In this document: positions 44,563 through 55,645 of the stretch, piece by piece
How the letters are laid out: each line of letters begins with the position of its first letter
Position numbering within the stretch: position 1 is the first letter of the stretch
Origin: Rhynchopus sp. YZ270_cl-10
Lineage: Eukaryota; Euglenozoa; Diplonemea; Diplonemida; Diplonemidae
Reading direction: 5' to 3'
DNA: 64,000 bases
NCBI GenBank assembly: GCA_964035575.1
Contig: OZ037891.1
Location: 1 to 64,000, forward strand
The notes under the pieces: model-generated
Told to the model about the DNA's origin: nothing
Databases searched by the model: none
Seen by the model: only the letters and a program-made list of their open reading frames with translations
Made by a program: the position numbers and the translations under genes

Positions 44563-47500
44563 CTAATTCTTTTTATTCCCCTTTTTCCCCTTCCTTCCTC
44601 CGCTCTGTCTCCCCTTCTGTCCACCACCGCGACCATTGCGCCCTCTCTGCACCTCCTGGGGCGAGAGCACATGCTGCGTCGCTTGTGCCACTGCGTCGGT
44701 GAACACGTTCGACGTGTTGGACCTACCCTGAGCTGCATGGCGCTGGGGTCCTTTGGGAGCTGGGGAAGGAGCAGGTTGGGCGGAGGAGGTTGCATTGCCA
44801 CGGCCTGCCGATGAGGAGGAGGAAGAAGTGGAGACTGCAGGTTGGGCGATGGAGGTTGTAGTGCCACGGCCTGCAGAGGTGGAGGAAGAAGAAGAAGAAG
44901 AGGAGGCTTGAGGTTGTCGGCCTATTCCCTCTCGAGCCGCTCGTGCCTCATTCTCCCTCCTTGTACTCTCCGCTGCAAAGGCCTGCCCCCTACTGCTCCG
45001 GTTGTCCGTCAGGGCATGCAACGTCGACTTTGCCTTGCACTTTTCCTGAACCGACCACTCATGCAAACCCACCACCTTCATCACCTCATACCACTGAGTG
45101 AAAGTAGCGGTAGAGAGGGGGAGTGACAACAAGGGTCTGCCATCCTGTTTCTCTCCCTGACGGTAGTGGAACAGGGAGATCCACTTCGTCACAGAAGAAG
45201 GCACCGGCGACCCCATGGTGAGGCACGGGAAAAGACCCCCCCTCTCCGTCCGCTCCTCCTCCGTCCACATCCAAGCCTCGCTCTGCGCCCTCAGCAATTC
45301 CCTCACCCTCGCTTGCTTCTTCTGGTCAGGGATGCCTTCCACTGACAGAGAAAGCGAGCGATCCGCCCCCTCCATCGCGGTGTCGAGGTCCTCCTCCTGC
45401 TCCTGCTCATCATCATCCATCTCCTCCACCTTCACACGCACCTCGGTGTCTGCCGCCTCGGCCTGTCGCCCCACCTCCTCCTCCAGCTGATCCCGAGAAG
45501 GGGTTCCCCAGCTGACCCTGCCTTCCCGAACGACGATGACCGCGCTGGTCTTGCCCCAGGTGTCGCAGTATCCGGCCTCCCCTGCTATCTTCCTAACCGC
45601 CTGACGGGCGACCACCGACTCCGGGCAATCACCGTCCCCCTCCCCGTTCCCACTCCACGGCTGCTGTGTCGCCCAGCAGTACAGGAACTCGCCCGGGCAC
45701 GGAGAAGCACCTTGAGGACCAAAGAGAGCCATCCAGTCGCCGACACAGTCAGGTTCGAGTCCTTCAGGGTCGTCGCCCACCGCTCTCCGCACCGCATGGC
45801 AGGGGAGGAATAGCCGCCCTTCGCACACCACCCCAAAGCACCGCCCGTATGCCACCATGCGTTCTGCCTCCAGCTGTCGGGAGAGGTTCACCGCCGTCAA
45901 CAACAGAGTGGTCGCCTTCTGCTCCGACTCATGCTTAGCTGCGATGGCGTAATGCCTCTCGCAGCGTTGCCTGTCATACTCCGCCCGGAGCGACTCTCCT
46001 GCTTCGGGGTGCCGATCGCAGTCTTCCAAGTACTGCGCATGCATCTTCTTCGCGTCCTCTGCGAGTTCCCGCTTGTGCCTGGCGGTCAGCTCCTCCACAC
46101 GATGCCTGTCCGCCGCCTTCGCCTGGTCCAGACGCACATTCTGTTCCTCCAGGAAACGACTCAACTCCTGCTGGCGGTCGCCAAAAGTGCCCCGAAGCGC
46201 GGCCAAATCCGGTCCCCACGACCGACGATGCTCCCGCCGTACCTCCAGGGCTTGCTGCCACGCGTCCGACGCACGCTGCAACGCTTCCTTCTTCACCTGG
46301 TCCGCCTTTTGTTGTTGCTGCTTCTGCTGTTTCCGTTGCTTCTCGTGCTTCTGCTGCTTCTGTTCTGCCTGCTGCCCCTCTTCGCCCGCCATTGGCATGT
46401 CTACCTCCTCGACGTCCTCGCCCTCGGGAGCTGGCACTGCTGGAGAAGGAGCCCGTTTAGGTGGTGGGTCTCCGCTCCCCTCCGCAGAGGCAGCCTGAGC
46501 CGGAACATTCGAGTGCAAAAAAGACAGGGCACTGAAATATTCCGCCCTGCCAATTTGCGACAGAGGGCAGTGCTTGGACCCCTGAGCGCAGTGCAGACAT
46601 GCCAAGCCACCACACGTGTGACAGCAGAAGTGTGCGTCCGACGCATCGAAGAGCTTGCTGCATTGTTCGCACTGCAGGAAAGTGTTCGACGCCTCCGCCT
46701 CCCTCGCTCCCACAAAAGCCATGGGGCGCTCTGACTGGCACTCCCCCTTACCACCTGTGGCCTCAAAAGACAGGATGTGCTGCTGCAGAGCCGGGTCCAT
46801 GGTGAGGGGCTCGTAGTGTCCCGGGATACTGCCGGATCCATCTGCCGCATCCTGGTCACCCGAGTGGAGGAGAAGGACCACTGCCTTAGGCCGTTTTCTT
46901 GGCACCATCAGAGAAGGGCGGGCGAACTCGTTGAGGATGACCACAGATACCTCAAGAGCCTCCCCTGCCCCCGCCACTGCAATGGCATCCGCCCACGTAC
47001 GCTCGTCTCCTCTGTCCCCACTCGTCATCAGCCGCTGCCAGACCCCAAAATTAGGGACAGCCGCACTCGACAGATCAGCGCGGCCCTGGACCTTCTTCAC
47101 TGCCGCCTGGCGCAGACCCTCCACCGACAAATCCGTGCGCCCAGTGGCGAAGAGCAAAGCCTCAAAAGCACAGTCCCCCGCCACAAACGACCAAGTCACC
47201 TTCGAGGCTCCCAGCTTGGCCGCCTGTTCCGTCGCCCGAGGCCTCTGCGCTGCCGGGCACTCACGCAAAAACTCCCACTCACGCACCACATCGAGACCCG
47301 GCCCTTCCGGAATCACGGTAGCCGAATCGAACCTCCCGGTCCGCTTCCTCGGTGGCTCCACGTGGTCCGGCTTCACGTCCCTCTTGCGCTTCCCCTGCTG
47401 CTCCTCCGACCGGTCTGGAGCAGGACGACTCATATCGTCGTCAGGGTTCGCATCATCACAGAGAGGTTCCACGGCCCCTGCACTGCGGCGTCCAAACCGG

Positions 47501-50500
47501 TCCATGTCCTCTGCAGACGGTGCCACATCTACCTCCACACACGGCTCCCGCTTCAGGGTGGCAATCCCTACACACATAGCACCCCGCTCCAGAAAGGAAG
47601 ATGCGACCTTTTTCTGGTACGCCACCGCAATGCTCTCCCGGATGCGCAACTCTGCCGACCCTGTCAGGTGCGACGTCTGTCCCGTCGTCAGGCCTCCAAG
47701 CTGCGCAATCAAGAGGTTCGCCTCGTCGCCTGCACCCCCGAAGGCTTCAAACACAATAGGGGAGAACTTGGTGTTGATCTTGTTCAAATCCCGCTCGTGC
47801 TTCTCCCGTTTGACCTGGCCCTGGTTCTTCGCCGACCAGCCCACAAACTTCGAGGCCCCTGTTCTGTAGGAAGGCAAGGTGGGGCACACGTGGGTGATGT
47901 CCAAACAACGAGGTCCATTTTCCGCCACTCCTACTGGGAGGTAGACGTCGCCTGGCCGCTTCTTCGACTCCAAATCCACTCTCACGGTCTCCTCCAAAGC
48001 AGGGTCCAAGCCCGCCCCTTGAGCCGCTCTGTACACCGAATCCCGCAAGGCGTTGTGGCGGGCGACGCGGTGTTTGGCGTAGGGGCAGCCAAAGGTGTGG
48101 TCGCCAAAGGAGTCCATGACAACCCTTTTCTGCCCCCCCTGACATGCCGAGCAAGTCGTTCCCTCCGCATGGATGGCCACCCCTAGTCGGAAACGGGTCA
48201 CAACCGCAAAGTCCGCTGAAGACATCTGGTTCCTTGCTGAGGGTGTCGCCGTGAGGTACGTCCCAGAAAGCGGCAGGAGAAGGGACTTCATCCGTGCTCG
48301 GTCTCGCATGCAGAGCTGTTGCATCAACTTGTCTGCCTGGGCGTCAATCACCGCAGACGACAGACTCTGCTGCTCCAGGATCTTCTTCGGCTGAGCCCTG
48401 TCCACGTGAAACGCCACCGGTACCCTGGAGTTGTACTCCTCAGCCGCGCTGTTCCATCTCTCCTCATCCCAGGTGAACGCAGGGTCCAAGGCCTGCGACA
48501 GTTGCAGGTTCCCTGACTGAGAGGCGAGGGACGCAGCCGTCCGATGGTCCACTGTGCGACGGATACCCAGCCCCCCAAGCGCCACAGGAAGCGCCGCCTG
48601 CGCCCTTGCCAACTCCGGCAGCGCCCCATCCGGGTCATGCAGAAGCGCAGCCAGGCACCTGTCAATCAGGTCGTCAAAAGCCGTCAGGTACTCCGCGCAC
48701 TGTGGGATCCCCCGCATGTAGAACACCATGCGGCAGTAGCCTTCGCAGTATCTCAGTACGTAGAAGGCTGCCTGGGAGTCCCCGAGGTCCACAAGGGCTT
48801 CCAGGTTGCGGCGGGAATCGTCCACCTTCCGGGCCATGTACTCCTCGCAGAAAGCCGCAGACCCAATGGGGATGCCCAAGAAATCGAACCCATCCACATC
48901 CAACAGCCGAAACCCGCCTTCACCCATGGCGTCCTGTCCACCCTCGTTCAACGTGAACCCCACGGCCTCGAGATCCTCCTTGGAGACGCCACCAGTGGAG
49001 ATGAGCTCACACTTGTTCGCGTTCACCTCCAACCCCAGTTCGGAGCTACGAGTGCACAGAACCTGGTACGCCTCGAAAACCGCCTTAGGGGACCCCCTCA
49101 GAGAGCCGTCATCGAGGTACCACAAAGTCCCATCCAGGCCTGGGTGCCCCTTCAGCTCTAGCGCCATCTGGTGTATGGTCAGGGAGAAGAGAAGCGGGCC
49201 CAAGGGATCTCCTTGTTGAGCTCCGCGCTGAGACTTTATGGTATCCCCACCATAGAACAGGCTAGAGTGCTCCAGGTAACACCATCGCACCCATGGGGCC
49301 AGCTCGGGGAGGTTGGCGTCGACCGCTCTTAGCATCGACAGGCGGTCTACGCAGTTGAACGCGTTACGGTAGTCAATTTTCAAAATGACTTTACCTTTTC
49401 CGCGGTTGCGCCCGGCGTACTGCGAGATAACATCAGTCGCCACTGCCGCCCCCCTTGCCGTTGCCACCCCCACCTGGTTCCCTCGAAGAAGAAGCGTCCT
49501 AGCAGGCACCCGCACTCGCGCCGACAGAATCTTTCCCACCAGTCTGCGGAGAGTGTCCCCAACCGCAATCGGACGCACGTCCTCCTCCAGGCCCGGCCCC
49601 TTTGCAGGCTTCCGGAGAGCCACCAAGTTAGCGCCGGCGAAGAACTCAGCCACCTCCACTGGAGCATTTCCTCGTGCCAAAGACGTCAACACTGCGGCCA
49701 GCGCTGCCAAAGTTCCCTTAGCCCGCCTCTGTAGGCAAAGTGTACGAAGGTGCGCGCCCGTCACGTTCGAGGGACCCGCCGCCGATGACTTCGGCATGCT
49801 CCGCAGGGCCTTCATCACCTCCACCACTGTCACCGGTGGGACCTCCTGAGGCTGTGGCCAATCCGCCTGCTCCAGGGCCTTGGCATCAGCTGCGGCTGGG
49901 TGCTTCGTCTGAAGCTTTTCCAGCGTCGCCGGTGTCTGTGGGGCGAGGCCGTCGCTGGTAGCGCATGACATGGCCTGGCTCGGGAGTCCTGCTCTCGCTT
50001 TGGCTATGGTGCGCTTCCGTCTCCCTTCGTCAGTGTCTTCATCCGACCACCCAGAGGGCCTTGGCTTCCGCTCCTCTACCGTTTGCTCCCACAGGGCGAC
50101 ATACTGGCCAGCCTTCCAAGCCTCCAAGTCCTTCCCCCAGGTGCTCGTCAAACGTCGCTCCTGGTCCTTGCCCCCTCGCTCTGTCCGTGTCCGGTGCAAC
50201 ACTGTGAAGAACAGTGCAAGGCGCTTCCAGGCCACCTCGTCCTGGTACTCCAGGATGTCCATGAGGACCCTCAGGAAGAGCTCGCTGTACAGCTGCAGGT
50301 GTTTGTCTGGGCACCCGCCCTTCAGCTGGATCCTGGTGGTCCCCATGACTTCAAAGGAGGGGAGGTCATCCTGATCTGTCAGCATTCCTCGACTGGAGGG
50401 AGACGGAGCGGTGAAGCCTTCTTCGCCAAAGTGCACCGTACAGGTGTTGCAGACCTCCTTGCTCTGCGGCAATAGCATGTCGCACTGATCGTTCGCACAG

Positions 50501-53500
50501 CGCGACATGCCCAAGTGGCCCAACAGCTCGTCGGGGATGTACGCTCCATCCGCCTGGTGGCGACGCATGTGCTGCAGCAAGCCCTTACGAGACAGGCCCC
50601 CGACCGCATCACTCGAAGACAAAATTCCCGCTCTGCATCCATCAAAGGGGCAGAACACCCGATCCGCATTGATGTGTCCCAGCTTGGTAGCCAGGGGGGC
50701 GGTGGTGGTGGTGTTGGTGGGGATGATGCCATCCAAATGCGCTGTGTCCAGCACTGCCTGCCGAGCCTCCTTCCTCATCTTCTCTGCCATCCCCTCCTTG
50801 GTCTTCCCCACCTCCGGGACAAGCTCCACTGCCTCAAAGTGAGAGTCACAGAGAGCGATGACGACCGTGGGAAGTTTCGCTTGGAAGCTCTCCGCGTACG
50901 ACTTGGCGACTCTTTTGCTACCAGGGGTGATGCGCACGAGGGGGTTCTCTTCCGACGCCTGCACTACCACGATGTTGATGCGGGATGCTGTCGCGGTGAG
51001 CTGAAGCCCCAAGTGGTTGAGGTGGGCCTCGCCGGTCACACCATTGGCAAACTCCGTCATGGCCTCCTGCGACCCCAGCACCTGCACCAGGCGGTTCGAC
51101 ACCTCCACTGCTGTGTCATACAGCTGCTTGCGCATTGCCCTCACGTCCGGCTGCGTGTCGTGGTCCCAGAGGTGTAGTGCCACATAACCACAATCATTTG
51201 TGGACACGTTGGGGATGCGTTTAGCTCCAAACTTCGCCAGAGTCGCGTCCACAGACACCGCTTGCTCTGTATACGCAGGAGCGTTCACGTTTGCGCACCC
51301 ACCGGTCAACGCAAACGGGGACAAGCTGATCGGGTGCTCCGGATCAGCAGGGGCAGGGCGCAGGTCCCAGGGCGTCACCGCTCGCCACAACAGCGACAGC
51401 AAGACCAGTAGGGACACCACCAGCATGCCAAATGCCATCCCGATCCTACGAGTCCACCTGCGTGCTGCCACACGGCGCACCTCCAAGAGAAGAACCCAGC
51501 CAAGTGGGCGCGCGACGCCGACCAGTGCCACAAAACCCGCCAAACAACCACCTGCGGACCATGCAACCCACACCCACTCGGCTGCACACACCGACAACTG
51601 ACCCACCCCCATCACACTGGCCCTCACCAAGCTGGCAGCCACTCGGATCCCTCCGGTCCATCGGCGCACTCGCTCGCTCGCCCCTTCCAGCCACCGCCAT
51701 CCTCTCCGAACGCGGCACAGTCCCCGCAGCACACCCACCCCCAGCACCTCCGCGTCCCGAAAAAGCGCGCAACCCAAAACATGTGGCGCTGACCTCCCAA
51801 GCTCAGACCCCACAAAAACCAGAACCCAGATGGCCACACACTGCAAAGCACCTCTCAACGCATCGGCGACCCTGATCCTGCGGAAAACTGGGTGCGCTGC
51901 CGGAGAGGGCGGACGATTGCAGGGCGCCTTGCGCCGACGGAGCCTGCCCGCCTGTGACTTGGTCCAGTTCAAGGACCGGTGTCCTCGTCGCGTCCTCCTG
52001 GTCCTCCTGCCCACTAGCCACAAAATGAGATGACTGAGGGTAGGGGCGCGTCTGTCCTTCCACAGATCCAGGACCGCGAACGACACAAACACTCCCCACT
52101 CAGGTGCCTCGACTACCCAGCAGGGGTCAGGTTGACGCAAGGAGGTGAAGACCTCCCAGAGGTTGCACCACCAGTCGAACCAAAACTCTATCTGTACACA
52201 CCCCTTTTGCCACACCCGCATCATCACACAGCCACTCTGTCCTTCTCGCCCCTCAAGGCTGACCCCGAACACCAGCATACCTCGCTCACCACCCCCTAAG
52301 TTGTTGTTGCTGCGTCTGCTGTTGATGTTGGTGCTGCTGTTGGACCTGCTGTTGGAACTGCTGCTGCAGAAGTCTATGGAACTGCAGTTGAAACTGCTGT
52401 TGTGCCTGCTGTTGGAACTGCTGCTGGAACTGCTTTTGGAGACGCTGTTGGACCTGCTGTTGGAACCGCTGCTGCAGAAGTCTTTGGAACTGCTGTTAAA
52501 ACTGCTGTTAAGCCTGCTGTTGGAACTGCTGTTGGACCTGCCGTTAGAGCTGCTGCCGCAGAAGTCCTTGGAACTGCTGATGAAACTGCTGTTGTGCCTG
52601 CTGTTGTGCCTGTTGCTGGAACTGCTTTTGGAAACGCTGTTGGAACTGCTGCTGCAGAAGCCATTGGAACTGCTGTTTAAACTGCTGTTGTGCCTGCTGT
52701 TGGAACTGCTGCTGGAACTGCTGCTGGAACGGCTGTTGGAAACGCTGCTGCAGAAGTCTTTGGAACTGCTGTTGAAACTGCTGCTAAGCCTGCTGTTGGA
52801 CCTGCTGTTGGAGCTGCTGCTGCCGAAGTCTTTGGAACTGCAGTTGAAACTGCTGTTGTGCCTGCTGTTGGAACTGCTGCTGGAACTGCTTTTGGAGACG
52901 CTGTTGGACCTGCTGTTGGAACCGCTGCTGCAGAAGTCTTTGGAACTGCTGTTAAAACTGCTGTTAAGCCTGCTGTTGGAACTGCTGTTGGACCTGCCGT
53001 TAGAGCTGCTGCCGCAGAAGTCCTTGGAACTGCTGATGAAACTGCTGTTGTGCCTGTTGCTGGAACTGCTTTTGGAAACGCTGTTGGAACTGCTGCTGCA
53101 GAAGCCATTGGAACTGCTGTTTACACTGCTGTTGTGCCTGCTGTTGGAACTGCTGCTGGAACTGCTGTTGGAGACGCTGCTGGACCCGCCGTTGGAGCTG
53201 CTGCCGCAGAAGCCATTGGAACTGCTGTTGAAACCGCTGTTGTGCCTGCTGTTGGACCTGCTGTTGGAACTGCTGCTGCAGAAGTCTATGGAACTGCTGT
53301 TAAAACTGCTGTTAAGCCTGCTGTTGGAACTGCTGTTGGACCTGCCGTTAGAGCTGCTGCCGCAGAAGTCCTTGGAACTGCTGATGAAACTGCTGTTGTG
53401 CCTGCTGTTGTGCCTGCTGTTGTGCCTGTTGCTGGAACTGCTTTTGGAAACGCTGTTGGAACTGCTGCTGCAGAAGCCATTGGAACTGCTGTTTAAACTG

Positions 53501-55305
53501 CTGTTGTGCCTGCTGTTGGAACTGCTGCTGGAACGGCTGTTGGAAACGCTGCTGCAGAAGTCTTTGGAACTGCTGTTGAAACTGCTGCTAAGCCTGCTGT
53601 TGGACCTGCTGTTGGAGCTGCTGCTGCCGAAGTCTTTGGAACTGCAGTTGAAACTGCTGTTGTGCCTGCTGTTGGAACTGCTGCTGGAACTGCTTTTGGA
53701 GACGCTGTTGGACCTGCTGTTGGAACCGCTGCTGCAGAAGTCTTTGGAACTGCTGTTAAAACTGCTGTTAAGCCTGCTGTTGGAACTGCTGTTGGACCTG
53801 CCGTTAGAGCTGCTGCCGCAGAAGTCCTTGGAACTGCTGATGAAACTGCTGTTGTGCCTGTTGCTGGAACTGCTTTTGGAAACGCTGTTGGAACTGCTGC
53901 TGCAGAAGCCATTGGAACTGCTGTTTAAACTGCTGTTGTGCCTGCTGTTGGAACTGCTGCTGGAACGGCTGTTGGAAACGCTGCTGCAGAAGTCTTTGGA
54001 ACTGCTGTTGAAACTGCTGCTAAGCCTGCTGTTGGAACTGCTGTTGGACCTGCCGTTAGAGCTGCTGCCGCAGAAGTCCTTGGAACTGCTGATGAAACTG
54101 CTGTTGTGCCTGTAGCTGGAACTGCTTTTGGAAACGCTGTTGGAACTGCTGCTGCAGAAGCCATTGGAACTGCTGTTTAAACTGCTGTTGTGCCTGCTGT
54201 TGGAACTGCTGCTGGAACTGCTGTTGGAGACGCTGCTGGACCCGCCGTTGGAGCTGCTGCCGCAGAAGCCATTGGAACTGCTGTTGAAACTGCTGTTGTG
54301 CCTGCTGTTGGACCTGCTGTTGGAGCTGCTGCTGCAGAAGTCTTTGGAACTGCAGTTGAAACTGTTGTTGTGCCTGCTGTTGGAACTGCTGCTGGAACTG
54401 CTGCTGGAACTGCTTTTGGAAACGCTCTTGCTGCTGCAGAAGCCGTTGGAACTGCTGTTTAAACTGCTGTTGTGCCTGCTGTTGGACCTGCTGTTGGAAC
54501 CGCTGCTGCTGAAGCCTTTGGAACTGCTGGTGAAAAAGCTGTAGAGCCTGCTGTTGGAACTGCTGCTGTAAAGGCCTTTGGAACTGCTGCTGCACACCAG
54601 GGGTGATACTGGGACCCCACCCAGGACTCCGAAGATTTCGTTTTTGCTGCTATCACAGTTGCAGCCACTGATGTGGTTGGGCATACATTGCCTCTTTTTG
54701 GGGATATCATGGGGGGAAGGGGGGTGTGGGTTGTTATGACAACAGTTCTTTACTTTGTTGCCTCCACACACGTTTTTGTTGCTGCTATCAAAGCTGCAGC
54801 TGCTTGGGTTGTTGGGCTCAAGAGGCCTCTTTTTGGGGTAAAAAAGGGGGGGAATGGGGCTCCTGCCACTGATGAGGAAGCTGTTGTAGCATAGGAAGCT
54901 GCCGCTCCTGATGTTGGTGCTCCTGCTACTGCTGTTGATGCAGCTTATGTTGTTGCTGCTGTTGCTGCTGTTGCTGCTGTTGCTGCTGTTGCTGCTGTTG
55001 CTGCTGTTGCTGCTGTTGCTGCTGTTGCTGCTGTTGCTGCTGTTGCTGCTGTTGCTGCTGTTGCTGCTCTTGTTGCTACCGTTGTTGCTTCTGCTGCAGT
55101 TGCAGCTGGTGTAGCATATGCTGCTGTTGCTGCTGTTGCTGCTGCTGTTGGTGTAGCACCTGCTGCTGCTGCTGATGCAGACATGCAGCACCACCCACAA
55201 CGCCCCCAAAAGGGCCTTCCTCCTCATTTTTAAAAAGGCAAAAACCAAAAAACGAAAACAAAGAAGGACAAGACACACTACGCCTTGCGCTTCGCCGGCC
55301 TGCAC
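44563..55305 (-). CDS. LINE A polyprotein, copy 3
   Basis: 3,580 codons, open throughout, domains as in copy 1 (internal Met start at 52278). Replacements include LEPSSLYYGGDTIRS to LEHSSLFYGGDTIKS just before the RT QQGDP motif, AVRNRGK to AGRNRGK, and a changed C-terminus (GRKGKKGNKKN). None hits a catalytic motif. The N-terminal repeat has its own unit order, including a triplicated SSS block. Confidence 0.87.
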   Translation of the reverse strand: MQAGEAQGVVCLVLLCFRFLVFAFLKMRRKALLGALWVVLHVCISSSSRCYTNSSSNSSNSSICYTSCNCSRSNNGSNKSSNSSNSSNSSNSSNSSNSSNSSNSSNSSNSSNSSNSSNNISCINSSSRSTNIRSGSFLCYNSFLISGRSPIPPLFYPKKRPLEPNNPSSCSFDSSNKNVCGGNKVKNCCHNNPHPPSPHDIPKKRQCMPNHISGCNCDSSKNEIFGVLGGVPVSPLVCSSSSKGLYSSSSNSRLYSFFTSSSKGFSSSGSNSRSNSRHNSSLNSSSNGFCSSKSVSKSSSSSSSSSSSNSRHNNSFNCSSKDFCSSSSNSRSNSRHNSSFNSSSNGFCGSSSNGGSSSVSNSSSSSSSNSRHNSSLNSSSNGFCSSSSNSVSKSSSSYRHNSSFISSSKDFCGSSSNGRSNSSSNSRLSSSFNSSSKDFCSSVSNSRSSSSSNSRHNSSLNSSSNGFCSSSSNSVSKSSSSNRHNSSFISSSKDFCGSSSNGRSNSSSNSRLNSSFNSSSKDFCSSGSNSRSNSVSKSSSSSSSNSRHNSSFNCSSKDFGSSSSNSRSNSRLSSSFNSSSKDFCSSVSNSRSSSSSNSRHNSSLNSSSNGFCSSSSNSVSKSSSSNRHNSRHNSRHNSSFISSSKDFCGSSSNGRSNSSSNSRLNSSFNSSSIDFCSSSSNSRSNSRHNSGFNSSSNGFCGSSSNGGSSSVSNSSSSSSSNSRHNSSVNSSSNGFCSSSSNSVSKSSSSNRHNSSFISSSKDFCGSSSNGRSNSSSNSRLNSSFNSSSKDFCSSGSNSRSNSVSKSSSSSSSNSRHNSSFNCSSKDFGSSSSNSRSNSRLSSSFNSSSKDFCSSVSNSRSSSSSSSSSNSRHNSSLNSSSNGFCSSSSNSVSKSSSSNRHNSRHNSSFISSSKDFCGSSSNGRSNSSSNSRLNSSFNSSSKDFCSSGSNSRSNSVSKSSSSSSSNSRHNSSFNCSSIDFCSSSSNSRSNSSTNINSRRSNNNLGGGERGMLVFGVSLEGREGQSGCVMMRVWQKGCVQIEFWFDWWCNLWEVFTSLRQPDPCWVVEAPEWGVFVSFAVLDLWKDRRAPTLSHLILWLVGRRTRRTRRGHRSLNWTKSQAGRLRRRKAPCNRPPSPAAHPVFRRIRVADALRGALQCVAIWVLVFVGSELGRSAPHVLGCALFRDAEVLGVGVLRGLCRVRRGWRWLEGASERVRRWTGGIRVAASLVRASVMGVGQLSVCAAEWVWVAWSAGGCLAGFVALVGVARPLGWVLLLEVRRVAARRWTRRIGMAFGMLVVSLLVLLSLLWRAVTPWDLRPAPADPEHPISLSPFALTGGCANVNAPAYTEQAVSVDATLAKFGAKRIPNVSTNDCGYVALHLWDHDTQPDVRAMRKQLYDTAVEVSNRLVQVLGSQEAMTEFANGVTGEAHLNHLGLQLTATASRINIVVVQASEENPLVRITPGSKRVAKSYAESFQAKLPTVVIALCDSHFEAVELVPEVGKTKEGMAEKMRKEARQAVLDTAHLDGIIPTNTTTTAPLATKLGHINADRVFCPFDGCRAGILSSSDAVGGLSRKGLLQHMRRHQADGAYIPDELLGHLGMSRCANDQCDMLLPQSKEVCNTCTVHFGEEGFTAPSPSSRGMLTDQDDLPSFEVMGTTRIQLKGGCPDKHLQLYSELFLRVLMDILEYQDEVAWKRLALFFTVLHRTRTERGGKDQERRLTSTWGKDLEAWKAGQYVALWEQTVEERKPRPSGWSDEDTDEGRRKRTIAKARAGLPSQAMSCATSDGLAPQTPATLEKLQTKHPAAADAKALEQADWPQPQEVPPVTVVEVMKALRSMPKSSAAGPSNVTGAHLRTLCLQRRAKGTLAALAAVLTSLARGNAPVEVAEFFAGANLVALRKPAKGPGLEEDVRPIAVGDTLRRLVGKILSARVRVPARTLLLRGNQVGVATARGAAVATDVISQYAGRNRGKGKVILKIDYRNAFNCVDRLSMLRAVDANLPELAPWVRWCYLEHSSLFYGGDTIKSQRGAQQGDPLGPLLFSLTIHQMALELKGHPGLDGTLWYLDDGSLRGSPKAVFEAYQVLCTRSSELGLEVNANKCELISTGGVSKEDLEAVGFTLNEGGQDAMGEGGFRLLDVDGFDFLGIPIGSAAFCEEYMARKVDDSRRNLEALVDLGDSQAAFYVLRYCEGYCRMVFYMRGIPQCAEYLTAFDDLIDRCLAALLHDPDGALPELARAQAALPVALGGLGIRRTVDHRTAASLASQSGNLQLSQALDPAFTWDEERWNSAAEEYNSRVPVAFHVDRAQPKKILEQQSLSSAVIDAQADKLMQQLCMRDRARMKSLLLPLSGTYLTATPSARNQMSSADFAVVTRFRLGVAIHAEGTTCSACQGGQKRVVMDSFGDHTFGCPYAKHRVARHNALRDSVYRAAQGAGLDPALEETVRVDLESKKRPGDVYLPVGVAENGPRCLDITHVCPTLPSYRTGASKFVGWSAKNQGQVKREKHERDLNKINTKFSPIVFEAFGGAGDEANLLIAQLGGLTTGQTSHLTGSAELRIRESIAVAYQKKVASSFLERGAMCVGIATLKREPCVEVDVAPSAEDMDRFGRRSAGAVEPLCDDANPDDDMSRPAPDRSEEQQGKRKRDVKPDHVEPPRKRTGRFDSATVIPEGPGLDVVREWEFLRECPAAQRPRATEQAAKLGASKVTWSFVAGDCAFEALLFATGRTDLSVEGLRQAAVKKVQGRADLSSAAVPNFGVWQRLMTSGDRGDERTWADAIAVAGAGEALEVSVVILNEFARPSLMVPRKRPKAVVLLLHSGDQDAADGSGSIPGHYEPLTMDPALQQHILSFEATGGKGECQSERPMAFVGAREAEASNTFLQCEQCSKLFDASDAHFCCHTCGGLACLHCAQGSKHCPLSQIGRAEYFSALSFLHSNVPAQAASAEGSGDPPPKRAPSPAVPAPEGEDVEEVDMPMAGEEGQQAEQKQQKHEKQRKQQKQQQQKADQVKKEALQRASDAWQQALEVRREHRRSWGPDLAALRGTFGDRQQELSRFLEEQNVRLDQAKAADRHRVEELTARHKRELAEDAKKMHAQYLEDCDRHPEAGESLRAEYDRQRCERHYAIAAKHESEQKATTLLLTAVNLSRQLEAERMVAYGRCFGVVCEGRLFLPCHAVRRAVGDDPEGLEPDCVGDWMALFGPQGASPCPGEFLYCWATQQPWSGNGEGDGDCPESVVARQAVRKIAGEAGYCDTWGKTSAVIVVREGRVSWGTPSRDQLEEEVGRQAEAADTEVRVKVEEMDDDEQEQEEDLDTAMEGADRSLSLSVEGIPDQKKQARVRELLRAQSEAWMWTEEERTERGGLFPCLTMGSPVPSSVTKWISLFHYRQGEKQDGRPLLSLPLSTATFTQWYEVMKVVGLHEWSVQEKCKAKSTLHALTDNRSSRGQAFAAESTRRENEARAAREGIGRQPQASSSSSSSSTSAGRGTTTSIAQPAVSTSSSSSSAGRGNATSSAQPAPSPAPKGPQRHAAQGRSNTSNVFTDAVAQATQHVLSPQEVQRGRNGRGGGQKGRQSGGRKGKKGNKKN
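52300..54600. repeat. Coding minisatellite of LINE A copy 3
   Basis: Same repeat family as in copy 1, with a different number and order of ~70-bp and higher-order units. Confidence 0.88.
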
Positions 55306-55416
55306 TCCTCAACCGTTGCCCAGGGACCGCCCCGTGGAGGCGTACAAGGCTCACAATAAAACAAAGGAAAGGGGGAGGGAGGGAGGGTAAAAAGAAAGGA
55401 CAAGTGTGTTGTAATG

Positions 55417-55582
55417 TGTAAAAAAATGGTCCCCTGTAAAAAAATGGTCCCCTGTAAAAAAATGGTCCCCTGTAAAAAAATGGTCCCCTGTAAAAAAATG
55501 GTCCCCTGTAAAAAAATGGTCCCCTGTAAAAAAATGGTCCCCTGTAAAAAAATGGTCCCCTGTAAAAAAATGGTCCCCTGTA
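55417..55582 (-). repeat. 18-bp tandem repeats at the 5' end of LINE A copy 3
   Basis: Nine units identical to 22478-22643. Confidence 0.85.
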
Positions 55583-55645
55583 AAGATGCGACCTTTTTCT
55601 GGTACGCCACCGCAATGCTCTCCCGGATGCGCAACTCTGCCGACC
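55583..55645 (-). other. 63-bp copy of LINE A coding sequence, second palindrome centre
   Basis: Identical to 22644-22706, including its flanks, which ties the second head-to-head pair to the first by duplication. Confidence 0.87.

Larger units (their letters stand above)
43626..55582 (-). mobile_element. LINE family A, copy 3 (near full length)
   Basis: Same layout as copy 1, about 33.3 kb further at the 3' end and 32.94 kb at the 5' end; the change in offset comes from a shorter repeat tract and small indels near the stop codon. It has more substitutions than copies 1 and 2, concentrated in two tracts around 49060-49300 and 49850-50280 and mostly silent in the second. Confidence 0.9.
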
